From Patescibacteria group bacterium (lineage in GTDB: Bacteria; Patescibacteriota; JABMPQ01; JAHIRA01), in assembly GCA_018818905.1 (NCBI GenBank), contig JAHIRA010000081.1, positions 1-16,645 of the forward strand: 16,645 nucleotides of DNA, in the 5' to 3' direction. Shown one piece after another: positions 6,326 through 13,098 of the stretch; the first letter of the stretch is position 1; each line of letters begins with the position of its first letter. The position numbers and the translations under genes are program-made. Below the pieces are notes generated by a model. The model did not search any database. It worked only from the letters and a program-made list of their open reading frames with translations, and had not been told where the DNA came from.

Positions 6326-7102
6326 ATGAGTAACAAAATTGCCAAGATAGGGGTTGTGTTTACGGTATTATTTTTCGGTTTGATACTATCTCCTTTTGCT
6401 CTGGCTGATCTCAATCTACCAGAAAGACCGGAAGGCTATGTCACTGATCAGGCCCAAATTCTTAACAATCAAGCAGAATTAGAAGAAACACTGGCCAACT
6501 TTGAAGAAGAAAGCAGCAACGAAATTGCCGTTGTCACTATTCCTTCTCTTGAGGGCAATTCTATTGATGATTATGCCGTGAGTCTCTTCCAGAAATGGGG
6601 AATTGGCAAGAAAGGGCAAGACAATGGCATTCTTCTCTTAATCTCAAGAGACGACAGGGAGCTAAAGATAGAAACCGGCTACGGTTTAGAGGGCGCTCTT
6701 CCAGATGTGACCGCTGACTCTATTATCAGAAATGAAATCACTCCATTCTTTAAAGAGGGTGACTATAGCACCGGAACCACAAAAGGAGTTGAGGCCATTG
6801 TTCAAGCCACACGGGGAGAGTACGAAGCTACAATCACCACAGAAGACGATAGTGCGCTAGGAGGGTTGATTGGTGTTGGCGTCTTTGGCATTGTTGTGGT
6901 CATTATGATTATTATTACTATCAGAGGCAGAGGTAAGTACAAAGACCAAGGTGGCTCAGGTTCATCTTCTGGTGGTAGCGGAGATAGTAGCTGGACCTCA
7001 AGTAGTGGCGGATGGTCTTCTGGTAGCGGAGGTTCCTCGTCTAGTTTTGGTGGTTTTGGTGGCGGTTCTTCTGGAGGTGGGGGAGCAAGCGGACGCTGGT
7101 AA
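6326..7102 (+). CDS. TPM-domain (YgcG-like) membrane protein with Gly/Ser-rich tail
   Basis: A 258-residue exported membrane protein. Residues 1-27 are a signal peptide with a likely site after ALA. Residues about 28-165 are a TPM (DUF477) domain, recognisable by YVTDQAQIL, GNSIDDYAVSLFQKWGIGKK, QDNGILLLIS and the ETGYGLEGALPD motif. Residues about 181-199 are a membrane segment. The tail from about 206 is almost pure Gly/Ser with Trp and Phe, ending SGGGGASGRW, as is usual for the YgcG type. Some family members are described as phosphatases (TLP18.3 in plants), but activity here is unproven. It lies 9 bases after lemA and has no Shine-Dalgarno. The order lemA-TPM supports a shared envelope function. 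Confidence 0.88.
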   Translation: MSNKIAKIGVVFTVLFFGLILSPFALADLNLPERPEGYVTDQAQILNNQAELEETLANFEEESSNEIAVVTIPSLEGNSIDDYAVSLFQKWGIGKKGQDNGILLLISRDDRELKIETGYGLEGALPDVTADSIIRNEITPFFKEGDYSTGTTKGVEAIVQATRGEYEATITTEDDSALGGLIGVGVFGIVVVIMIIITIRGRGKYKDQGGSGSSSGGSGDSSWTSSSGGWSSGSGGSSSSFGGFGGGSSGGGGASGRW

Positions 7103-7139
7103 GAGCAATATTTTCAGATTATTATATTTTTTCTAACAT

Positions 7140-9353
7140 ATGGCAAAAAAACCAACAACAAAAAAAGCGACCAAAACAAAAAAGACTCCAGTCAGAAGCA
7201 AAGTCGCTAAACCCAAGAAAGACAAGGTTGCTCCTCTGGAGGACGAATCAGTAGCTATTCCTATTCATACGGTTCCACTTAGTGAATCAAGCGCTGAAGA
7301 AGCTGAACCGGAAACCGAAGAGCCATCTTTGGCCGAAGCTGCCGAGGTGCCTGAGGCACAAGAAGAAGCTGCTCCCCCAAAACAAGTCAAGAAAGTTGAG
7401 GGTGTTAGCAAAGACAAAAACCATGCCTTAGAACCAGAGGCGGTAGAGGGCGTGCAGGCAACTTTACCCAAGAAAAAAGAAAAGCCAGCCAAAGAAAAAA
7501 AACCCAAGAAAAAAAGACGAGTTTTGACTATTATTCTGATTGTCATTCTTATTCTTTCCGCTCTGGGGGTGGGAGCTTATTATTTCTTCTTTGGTCAAAC
7601 CCCTTTCACGGGTGATAAAACTAACTTCATTATGGAAGGACCGGATAGTGTTGTGAGTGGCAAAGAGGTAGAATACAGAATAGTTTTTGAAAATCAAGAA
7701 AAAGTTGACTTCGAAGATGTTGAAATAGATGTTGTTTATCCAGATGGCTTCACTATCGTGAAGGCCGTTCCCAAATCAACCAACTTCAATGAAACCAAAT
7801 GGGGTCCAAGGGGATTATCGAAGGGTGAAAAAATAGAAGTTATTATTACCGGCAAATTAGTCGGTAATGCAGATGACACAAAGAAAATCTCGGCCAAACT
7901 TTCCTACAAGCCCCAAAATGTCAGTTCTGGTTTTAGTGAAGAAAAAGATGTAGAAACAAAAATTGAAGCTCTCGATACTGAGCTCGATATTAGCATGCCA
8001 GAATCAATCACCTCCGGAAGCGAATTTACCATGGACATCACCGTCAAGAACACGGCTGACTTTGACCTGGAAGATCTGCGAGTTAGGTTTGATTATCCTT
8101 CGGCTTTTGAATATAAGTCCTCCAAGCCTCGTCCGGATTTTGGCTTTGATGTTTTTGATATCAGTAAATTGGAAAAGAACGACGAAGAAGTTATCAAGAT
8201 CAAAGGGGTTATTACTGGTGAAGCCAAAGACAAAAAACAAATTAAGGCTGTCTTGGGTTTTGTGGATGACAAAAACGATTTCTACCCTCAGCTTGAAAAG
8301 GAAGTTGACATAGAGATCGCCAAAGTTCTGGCCGAAATAGATACCAAAGTTTATGATAAAGAAGAAAACGCTATGGGTACCGGAGAAACTTTGGAGTACA
8401 AGGTTCATTACAAAAATTCTGGAACTGAGGCCTTCCAGGACGTAACTATAGAAACAGAAATTGACAGCAAATTTCTCAAACCTGATTCTTTTGAGGTTGA
8501 CAGAGGTAAGGTAGAAAACGGAACTGTTGTCTGGAACAAAGATACGGTCTCAGAATTAGAAAAAGTTAACCCTGGTGATGAAGGAGATCTAAGTTTCAAA
8601 GTTAAGATGACAGATAATATTGTGGTTCAAAAATCGGAAGATAAGAATTTTTCCATTAAGGCCAGATCATTTTTCAAGGCCAAAGGCACAGAAGGCAACC
8701 CTAATAGTCCAGTCCAGGTAGAAAGTAAGAACGCGATCACCAAAATAAATTCTCAAGTGACGGTCAATACAGAGGGTCACTATTATGATTTCGAAGGTCG
8801 CAAGGTTGGTAGCGGACCACTTCCTCCAGCGGTGGGTAAAAAAACAACTTACAGAGTTTACTTGCTACTCTCCAACAAAAATAACGAAGTCAATGAAGCT
8901 GTAGTTGAGATTGAGGTTCCAGAAGGGGTGAGCCTCACGGGCAGCAAGTCAACCAATGTCGGAACCATCACCTTGGAGAGTGACAAAGCCGTGTGGAGTA
9001 TCGGGAAAATTCCGGCCGGTACCGGTCAATTCTCAGAAACTCTTGAGGCCTATTTTGAAGTCAGCCTGGTTCCAGATCTTGAACAGGTTGGTCAAGCAGT
9101 TAACTTAACCAAAAGTTCTATCTTTAAGGGGCTTGACGCTTATACCGAGGAAGACCTGCGGGTAGAAATGCCAGCCATTACCACAGACCTAATTGAAGAT
9201 CCTTTTTCTCAGGGTAAAGGGGTAGTAGTAGAAAAAGAATTAGAGTTTGAAAGTAGCTCGGTAGATGATAGTAGCTTTGATAGTCTAGACGAGCCCAGTA
9301 GCTTGGATACAGAGACAGAAAGTACACAAGAGGAAGGGGTGCCGATTCGCTAG
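7140..9353 (+). CDS. Membrane-anchored protein with DUF11/CARDB-like repeats
   Basis: A 737-residue protein of unknown function. Residues 1-30 are Lys/Thr/Pro-rich and resemble a histone H1-like tail. Residues about 45-80 are acidic and Ala-rich, and 110-127 are again strongly basic. One membrane segment spans about 128-151 (VLTIILIVILILSALGVGAYYFFF), so by the positive-inside rule the N-terminus is cytoplasmic and the rest external. Outside are at least four Ig-like or DUF11/CARDB-type units, near 162, 282, 394 and 560. They share a pattern such as SGKEVEYRIVFEN...FEDVEIDVVYPDGF. The C-terminal 50 residues are acidic and Ser-rich. It starts 37 bases after the TPM gene, with no clear promoter or Shine-Dalgarno, and is followed by a terminator, so it is probably the third gene of the lemA unit. 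A scaffold or adhesive role is only a guess. Confidence 0.82.
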   Translation: MAKKPTTKKATKTKKTPVRSKVAKPKKDKVAPLEDESVAIPIHTVPLSESSAEEAEPETEEPSLAEAAEVPEAQEEAAPPKQVKKVEGVSKDKNHALEPEAVEGVQATLPKKKEKPAKEKKPKKKRRVLTIILIVILILSALGVGAYYFFFGQTPFTGDKTNFIMEGPDSVVSGKEVEYRIVFENQEKVDFEDVEIDVVYPDGFTIVKAVPKSTNFNETKWGPRGLSKGEKIEVIITGKLVGNADDTKKISAKLSYKPQNVSSGFSEEKDVETKIEALDTELDISMPESITSGSEFTMDITVKNTADFDLEDLRVRFDYPSAFEYKSSKPRPDFGFDVFDISKLEKNDEEVIKIKGVITGEAKDKKQIKAVLGFVDDKNDFYPQLEKEVDIEIAKVLAEIDTKVYDKEENAMGTGETLEYKVHYKNSGTEAFQDVTIETEIDSKFLKPDSFEVDRGKVENGTVVWNKDTVSELEKVNPGDEGDLSFKVKMTDNIVVQKSEDKNFSIKARSFFKAKGTEGNPNSPVQVESKNAITKINSQVTVNTEGHYYDFEGRKVGSGPLPPAVGKKTTYRVYLLLSNKNNEVNEAVVEIEVPEGVSLTGSKSTNVGTITLESDKAVWSIGKIPAGTGQFSETLEAYFEVSLVPDLEQVGQAVNLTKSSIFKGLDAYTEEDLRVEMPAITTDLIEDPFSQGKGVVVEKELEFESSSVDDSSFDSLDEPSSLDTETESTQEEGVPIR

Positions 9354-9380
9354 ACTATGATACTAATATAAATTAAGAGA

Positions 9381-9414
9381 AGTAGCTCGTCGATTTGGAG
9401 AGCTACTTTTTCTT
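9381..9414 (+). terminator. Rho-independent terminator of the lemA unit
   Basis: AGTAGCTC (9381-9388) pairs perfectly with GAGCTACT (9400-9407), with an 11-base loop, and runs into TTTTTCTT. It lies 27 bases past the stop of the 737-residue gene. Confidence 0.8.
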
Positions 9415-9453
9415 ATCAGCAAGATATTTTTTGTGTTTTTGCTTAGAGAAAAA

Positions 9454-9462
9454 TGTTATAAT
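9454..9462 (+). promoter_or_regulatory. Extended -10 promoter of tgt
   Basis: TGT-TATAAT (9454-9462) is a perfect extended -10. The -35 region is T-rich without a good hexamer. Expected start is near 9469, leaving a leader of about 51 bases. A TTGACA at 9484-9489 lies inside that leader but has no good -10 at the right distance. Confidence 0.6.
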
Positions 9463-9463
9463 G

Positions 9464-9479
9464 AAGTCACTAGTAACTT
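9464..9479. promoter_or_regulatory. Imperfect palindrome at the tgt transcription start
   Basis: AAGTCACTAGTAACTT is symmetric in 14 of 16 positions and begins just after the -10 box, where a repressor could block initiation. No cognate regulator is known. Confidence 0.3.
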
Positions 9480-9516
9480 ATACTTGACAAAAAGGGGAGA
9501 AAAGACGAGTATTTAG

Positions 9517-10615
<1,099 letters not shown>

Positions 10616-10617
<2 letters not shown>

Positions 10618-10640
10618 AAAAATCCGGTCACTCGACCGGA
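10616..10640 (-). terminator. Terminator of the small zinc-ribbon gene (minus strand)
   Basis: TCCGGTC (10623-10629) and GACCGGA (10634-10640) form a perfect 7-bp stem with a 4-base loop. Read on the minus strand it is followed by seven T (plus A-run 10616-10622). It overlaps the tgt stop codon by two bases, and on the plus strand no T-tract follows. Confidence 0.8.
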
Positions 10641-10664
10641 GGTGAAGAAGCCAGAAAAGAAGGA

Positions 10665-10958
10665 CTACTGATCCTTCTTATCCTCGCATGTTGAACAGGT
10701 TTTATGTCCCAGCTCAAGCTCATTGGGCTCATCTCCTTCGCAGCTGGCACAGAAACCGGCGTCTCGGTAGAGAGCACCACGAACAAGCATCCCCATGTAT
10801 TCAAAAAGACGGTCACCGCAGTAAATCATGCCCTTGGTGATTGTTGCTGAAAGTTGAATAGCAACAGCTTCAGGTGGCGCGGTTTCGTTCTTCAAAATAC
10901 CAAGAAGGGTTTCAGTGTACTTGATCAGGTCTTGTCGGGCCTGCTCTTTAAATGGCAT
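10665..10958 (-). CDS. Small zinc-ribbon protein of unknown function
   Basis: A 97-residue soluble protein. Residues 1-65 are predicted helical (FKEQARQDLIKYTETLLGIL, then AVAIQLSATITKG and DRLFEYMGMLVRGALY). Residues 70-91 hold CxxC-x14-CxxC (Cys70, Cys73, Cys88, Cys91), a likely zinc ribbon, and the end is charged. I do not recognise the family. The start ATG at 10958 has a strong Shine-Dalgarno, AGAGGAG, 7 bases upstream, unlike most genes here. It has its own candidate promoter (11020-11048) and a terminator that abuts tgt, so it is a complete single-gene unit. Coding is supported by the start and stop signals and the ordered cysteines. A DNA/RNA-binding or regulatory role is inference only. 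Confidence 0.75.
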   Translation of the reverse strand: MPFKEQARQDLIKYTETLLGILKNETAPPEAVAIQLSATITKGMIYCGDRLFEYMGMLVRGALYRDAGFCASCEGDEPNELELGHKTCSTCEDKKDQ

Positions 10959-11019
10959 GTGTTTGCTCCTCTGTGGAAAGGGAAAATAAAAAATCCTCCT
11001 AGAAAAAACGATCTCCCTA

Positions 11020-11048
11020 ATTCTACAAAATTCTCATAGAAAGGACAA
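11020..11048 (-). promoter_or_regulatory. Candidate promoter of the zinc-ribbon gene
   Basis: On the minus strand TTGTCC (plus 11043-11048) and TAGAAT (plus 11020-11025) are separated by 17 bases. The -35 is only 7 bases from the -10 extension of the divergent archease promoter, so the two probably interfere. Confidence 0.5.
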
Positions 11049-11055
11049 GGGGTTC

Positions 11056-11064
11056 TGCTATAAT
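11056..11064 (+). promoter_or_regulatory. Extended -10 promoter of the archease gene
   Basis: TGC-TATAAT (11056-11064) ends 7 bases before the ATG at 11072. Transcription should therefore start at or within a base of the start codon, giving a leaderless mRNA. No good -35 is visible. Confidence 0.65.
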
Positions 11065-11071
11065 AAGATTA

Positions 11072-11485
11072 ATGATCAAATACGAAATCATAGGCCACAA
11101 CGCTGACCTCAAAATAAAATCCTTCGGAAGAACCAAAGTTGGTCTTTTTGTGCATTCTGCCGAGGGCATGATGGAGGTAATTTATGGAACAGGGGCAGCC
11201 ATATTGCCCAAGGGAGGAGCCAAGGAAAAAGAAATAGTTTCAGAAGGTCCTGATAGAGAAGCTTTGCTTATCAATTGGCTTTCGGACATTTTGGCCTTTT
11301 CTGATACTGAGGATTCGTACTGTTTTGATTTTGAGATACTTCTGCTAACCGATAAAAAAATAAAAACAAAAATGAAATATTTGTCGGCCAAGGCGGTAGA
11401 AGATATCAAGGGGGTGACGCAGCATAAGACAAAAATTGAGGAAATTGATGAAGGTCTTGAGGTGACGGTATTATATGATATTTGA
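11072..11485 (+). CDS. Archease (RtcB ligase activator family)
   Basis: Archease proteins help the RNA ligase RtcB turn over by promoting its guanylylation with GTP. The 137-residue length is typical. Seen: an N-terminal HNADLKIKSFG corresponding to the family HTADVG motif, GLFVHSAEGMMEVI, DREALLINWLSDILAFSDTE matching the family D..LLVxWLNELL block, then IKGVTQHK for the family IKAVTYH, and a terminal VTVLYDI. The conserved Asp residues near the start, middle and end are retained. The start at 11072 sits 7 bases after the -10 box, so translation is probably leaderless. No RtcB gene is in the window. Stop TGA confirms that TGA terminates in this genome. Confidence 0.88.
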   Translation: MIKYEIIGHNADLKIKSFGRTKVGLFVHSAEGMMEVIYGTGAAILPKGGAKEKEIVSEGPDREALLINWLSDILAFSDTEDSYCFDFEILLLTDKKIKTKMKYLSAKAVEDIKGVTQHKTKIEEIDEGLEVTVLYDI

Positions 11486-11509
11486 TTCAAGTTCTCAGGT
11501 GCGATTCTG

Positions 11510-11536
11510 GTCCCTCCCCTTGGCAGGGGAGGGGAC
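11510..11536. repeat. GC-rich hairpin after archease
   Basis: CCCTCCCC pairs with GGGGAGGG (11512-11519 with 11526-11533) around a 6-base loop, and two further pairs (GT with AC) close it across a bulged G. No T-tract follows. It resembles the short GC-rich palindromes dispersed in many bacterial genomes, but copies cannot be sought here. Confidence 0.55.
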
Positions 11537-11538
11537 GA

Positions 11539-11562
11539 GAGATTGAGCTTCTGTTCAATCTT
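11539..11562. repeat. Second hairpin after archease
   Basis: AGATTGA (11540-11546) pairs with TCAATCT (11555-11561) with an 8-base loop and one more G-T pair outside. It sits 3 bases after the GC-rich hairpin, so the two form a tandem structure. The following sequence is AT-rich but has no T-tract. Confidence 0.45.
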
Positions 11563-11619
11563 GAAATTATTACTACTGTGCCCTTCTGATTCTTTACATT
11601 TCTAACATAAACAAAAACA

Positions 11620-12771
11620 ATGGCTATAGAAAGAATGTCTCCAGTTAACCCAGATGAAATAGGTCCAGAGGAAAATCTATCTGAAAAAGAAAAAGCAAAA
11701 AGAGCACAGCACAGAGAGAGTCTGGCTGAGGCAAGGCGAGAGCAGGGAAAAGAGAGCGCTTCACAAACAATTCTAAAATGGTGGAGAGGAGACGCCCATT
11801 CTCATTCTCAGGAAAGCACTCGGGAGGGATTTGGCTATGTAGAGGGCATATATGATGAGCAAGAAATGCTGGAATACTACAAAGGTCTGGGCATGGAATT
11901 TGTCTGTTTTGCCGAGCATGCTTCAAAGCCAGGTAGCCCCAAAAGGCTAACACCGGAAAGTGAAATTTCGAAATCGCTACTAGCTCAGGCTGAAAGGATC
12001 ACAAAATTGAACCAGGAGCGAGGCGGGGACATTGCTGCTCTCTCTGGAGTTGAGGCCAATATTTTTTTTGACGGCGAAGAGCTAATTATTGATGTGCCCG
12101 ATGAAGTACTATCAAAACTTGACTTAGTTATTGCCTCAAGGCATGTTGTGGCAGATAGTATGGATCGTCACATGAGTATTGAAAAAGATCCACAGTCAAT
12201 AAAGGAAACGCTTCTGATGGCTGCAAAAAATCCTCGGGTAGATGTTATTGGGCATCCAGATAGGTATACAAGGAAGGATAAAGAGAAGTCTCCCGAGTAC
12301 TGGCAAGAATATTGGGGCATTTGGCCTGAGATTCTGTCAGAAATGGCAAAACAGAACAAAGCCTTTGAAATAAACTTAAACAATCAGCCTTCAAAGAAAC
12401 TTGTCAAAATGGCGGCTGAGGCAGGAGTGAAGTTTTTTATCAATTACGACGCTCATGACTTCAATCAGTACAAGAAAGAAAAAACGATCTTATCAGAGGA
12501 AGCTGAACTTGCCAAGAAGAAATGGGCCAAAGGTGAGCCTACGGCAGAAGATCTTGCGAAATTACAGGAATACAAAACAGATCGATTGTCATCAGGGCCA
12601 GGGGTAAAGGCGATGGTGAGATTGTATCGTTGGATAAAGAGGCTCGAATCCTTTGGAGTGACCTCTGATAAAGTAGTTAATTCTTCCAGGGAAAATGTTT
12701 TGGAATTCTTGGGAGACAAGGGCAAGAATAATGAAAACTTAGATTATTTGAGAAGCTTGGAAAACAAATAA
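11620..12771 (+). CDS. PHP-domain metal-dependent phosphoesterase
   Basis: A 383-residue soluble protein with a PHP domain, the trinuclear-metal hydrolase fold of histidinol phosphatase, YcdX and the PolX/DnaE PHP modules. The full ligand series is present in order: DAHSHS (His60, His62), FAEHAS (Glu99, His100), SGVEANI (Glu145), ASRHV (His175), IGHPDR (His212, Asp214) and YDAHDF (Asp277, His279). Residues 1-55 are a charged, probably helical extension without metal motifs, and about 100 C-terminal residues are again charged and helical. The substrate cannot be told; it is longer than HisJ-type enzymes (about 270). The gene stands alone after two hairpins. I saw no convincing promoter, though TTGAAA at 11561 is a weak -35 candidate. 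The start at 11620 has no Shine-Dalgarno, and Met6 is an alternative. Confidence 0.87.
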   Translation: MAIERMSPVNPDEIGPEENLSEKEKAKRAQHRESLAEARREQGKESASQTILKWWRGDAHSHSQESTREGFGYVEGIYDEQEMLEYYKGLGMEFVCFAEHASKPGSPKRLTPESEISKSLLAQAERITKLNQERGGDIAALSGVEANIFFDGEELIIDVPDEVLSKLDLVIASRHVVADSMDRHMSIEKDPQSIKETLLMAAKNPRVDVIGHPDRYTRKDKEKSPEYWQEYWGIWPEILSEMAKQNKAFEINLNNQPSKKLVKMAAEAGVKFFINYDAHDFNQYKKEKTILSEEAELAKKKWAKGEPTAEDLAKLQEYKTDRLSSGPGVKAMVRLYRWIKRLESFGVTSDKVVNSSRENVLEFLGDKGKNNENLDYLRSLENK

Positions 12772-12777
12772 AGACTT

Positions 12778-12864
12778 ATGGCTCTGGCTCACTTTTTTCT
12801 AAGAAGAATGTGGGAGGCAAGGAGATACGGTTACGAAGTCAAAAAGAATGTGAAGCATTTCTAG
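12778..12864 (+). CDS. Possible 28-residue small ORF or gene remnant
   Basis: ATG 6 bases after the PHP stop opens a 28-codon frame ending in TAG. The product is short, basic and aromatic (begins MALAHFFLRR, contains EARRYGYEVKKN). No Shine-Dalgarno is visible. It overlaps the left arm of the inverted repeat, so it may be chance. The Arg/Lys-rich, Trp/Tyr-containing composition is protein-like, but there is no other support. Confidence 0.2.
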   Translation: MALAHFFLRRMWEARRYGYEVKKNVKHF

Positions 12865-12918
12865 AGGACTTTCAAAAGTAAACGATTGAAATAGCAAAAG
12901 TCCGACTACATGAGCCAG
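12784..12918. repeat. Long-range inverted repeat with nested stem, then T-rich tract
   Basis: CTGGCTCA (12784-12791) and TGAGCCAG (12911-12918) are perfect complements 119 bases apart. Inside lies GGACTTT (12866-12872) with AAAGTCC (12897-12903). The right arm is followed at once by ATTTTTATTATTT. This could be a structured small RNA ending in a terminator, a decayed mobile fragment with terminal repeats, or coincidence. Confidence 0.35.
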
Positions 12919-12986
12919 ATTTTTATTATTTAAAAAAAACCACTTCACCCGCCCTATTAGGGCCTGTCAAATCATTTAGAAATGTT

Positions 12987-13010
12987 ACTGAAACCGTTTC
13001 AGTTTTCTTT
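12987..13010 (+). terminator. Rho-independent terminator before glyS
   Basis: ACTGAAAC (12987-12994) and GTTTCAGT (12996-13003) form a near-perfect dyad with one central base, or a 7-bp stem with a CCG loop, followed by TTTTCTTT. It probably closes transcription from the PHP side. A dyad of this kind could also be an operator, but the T-tract favours a terminator. Confidence 0.65.
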
Positions 13011-13028
13011 AAATAATGGAATTACCGT

Positions 13029-13057
13029 TTGTCAAAAACAAAAAATAAACCTATAAT
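13029..13057 (+). promoter_or_regulatory. Promoter of the glyS unit
   Basis: TTGTCA (13029-13034), a 17-base spacer and TATAAT (13052-13057) form a strong promoter. The -10 is preceded by ACC, so it is not extended, in contrast to the other plus-strand promoters here. Expected start is near 13064. Confidence 0.8.
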
Positions 13058-13071
13058 AGAAGCAATACAAA

Positions 13072-13084
13072 CCTCATTTTGAGG
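13072..13084 (+). promoter_or_regulatory. Leader hairpin covering the Shine-Dalgarno-like GAGGG of glyS
   Basis: CCTCA and TGAGG pair around a TTT loop close to the predicted 5' end of the mRNA. The right arm contains the only Shine-Dalgarno-like motif (GAGGG, 13081-13085). GAGGG is 7 bases from a TTG at 13093 and 13 bases from the ATG at 13099. The leader is far too short for a T-box. Confidence 0.4.
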
Positions 13085-13098
13085 GTAATTTTTTGGGT

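Larger units (their letters stand above)
12772..13098. other. 327-base non-coding gap with inverted repeats
   Basis: Between the PHP gene and glyS. From left to right it holds a 28-codon open frame (12778-12864), a pair of 8-bp inverted arms (12784-12791 and 12911-12918) enclosing a nested 7-bp stem (12866-12872 with 12897-12903), a short GCCCT/AGGGC hairpin (12951-12963), a terminator (12987-13010), the glyS promoter (13029-13057) and a leader hairpin (13072-13084). No known RNA family was recognised. Confidence 0.6.

Noticed and set aside
9484..9512. Second promoter starting at TTGACA (9484) inside the tgt leader
   Set aside because: No acceptable -10 lies 16-18 bases downstream; the only T-rich hexamer (TATTTA) is 20 bases away.
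10854..11039. Plus-strand open frame opposite the zinc-ribbon gene
   Set aside because: It is antisense to a better supported gene with SD, cysteine pairs and terminator, and its translation has no recognisable features.
12987..13003. LacI-type operator in the near-palindrome TGAAACCGTTTCA
   Set aside because: A T-tract follows directly and the position is after a gene end, which fits a terminator better.
13029..13098. T-box riboswitch upstream of glyS
   Set aside because: The predicted leader is only about 35 bases and has no T-box sequence or stem I.
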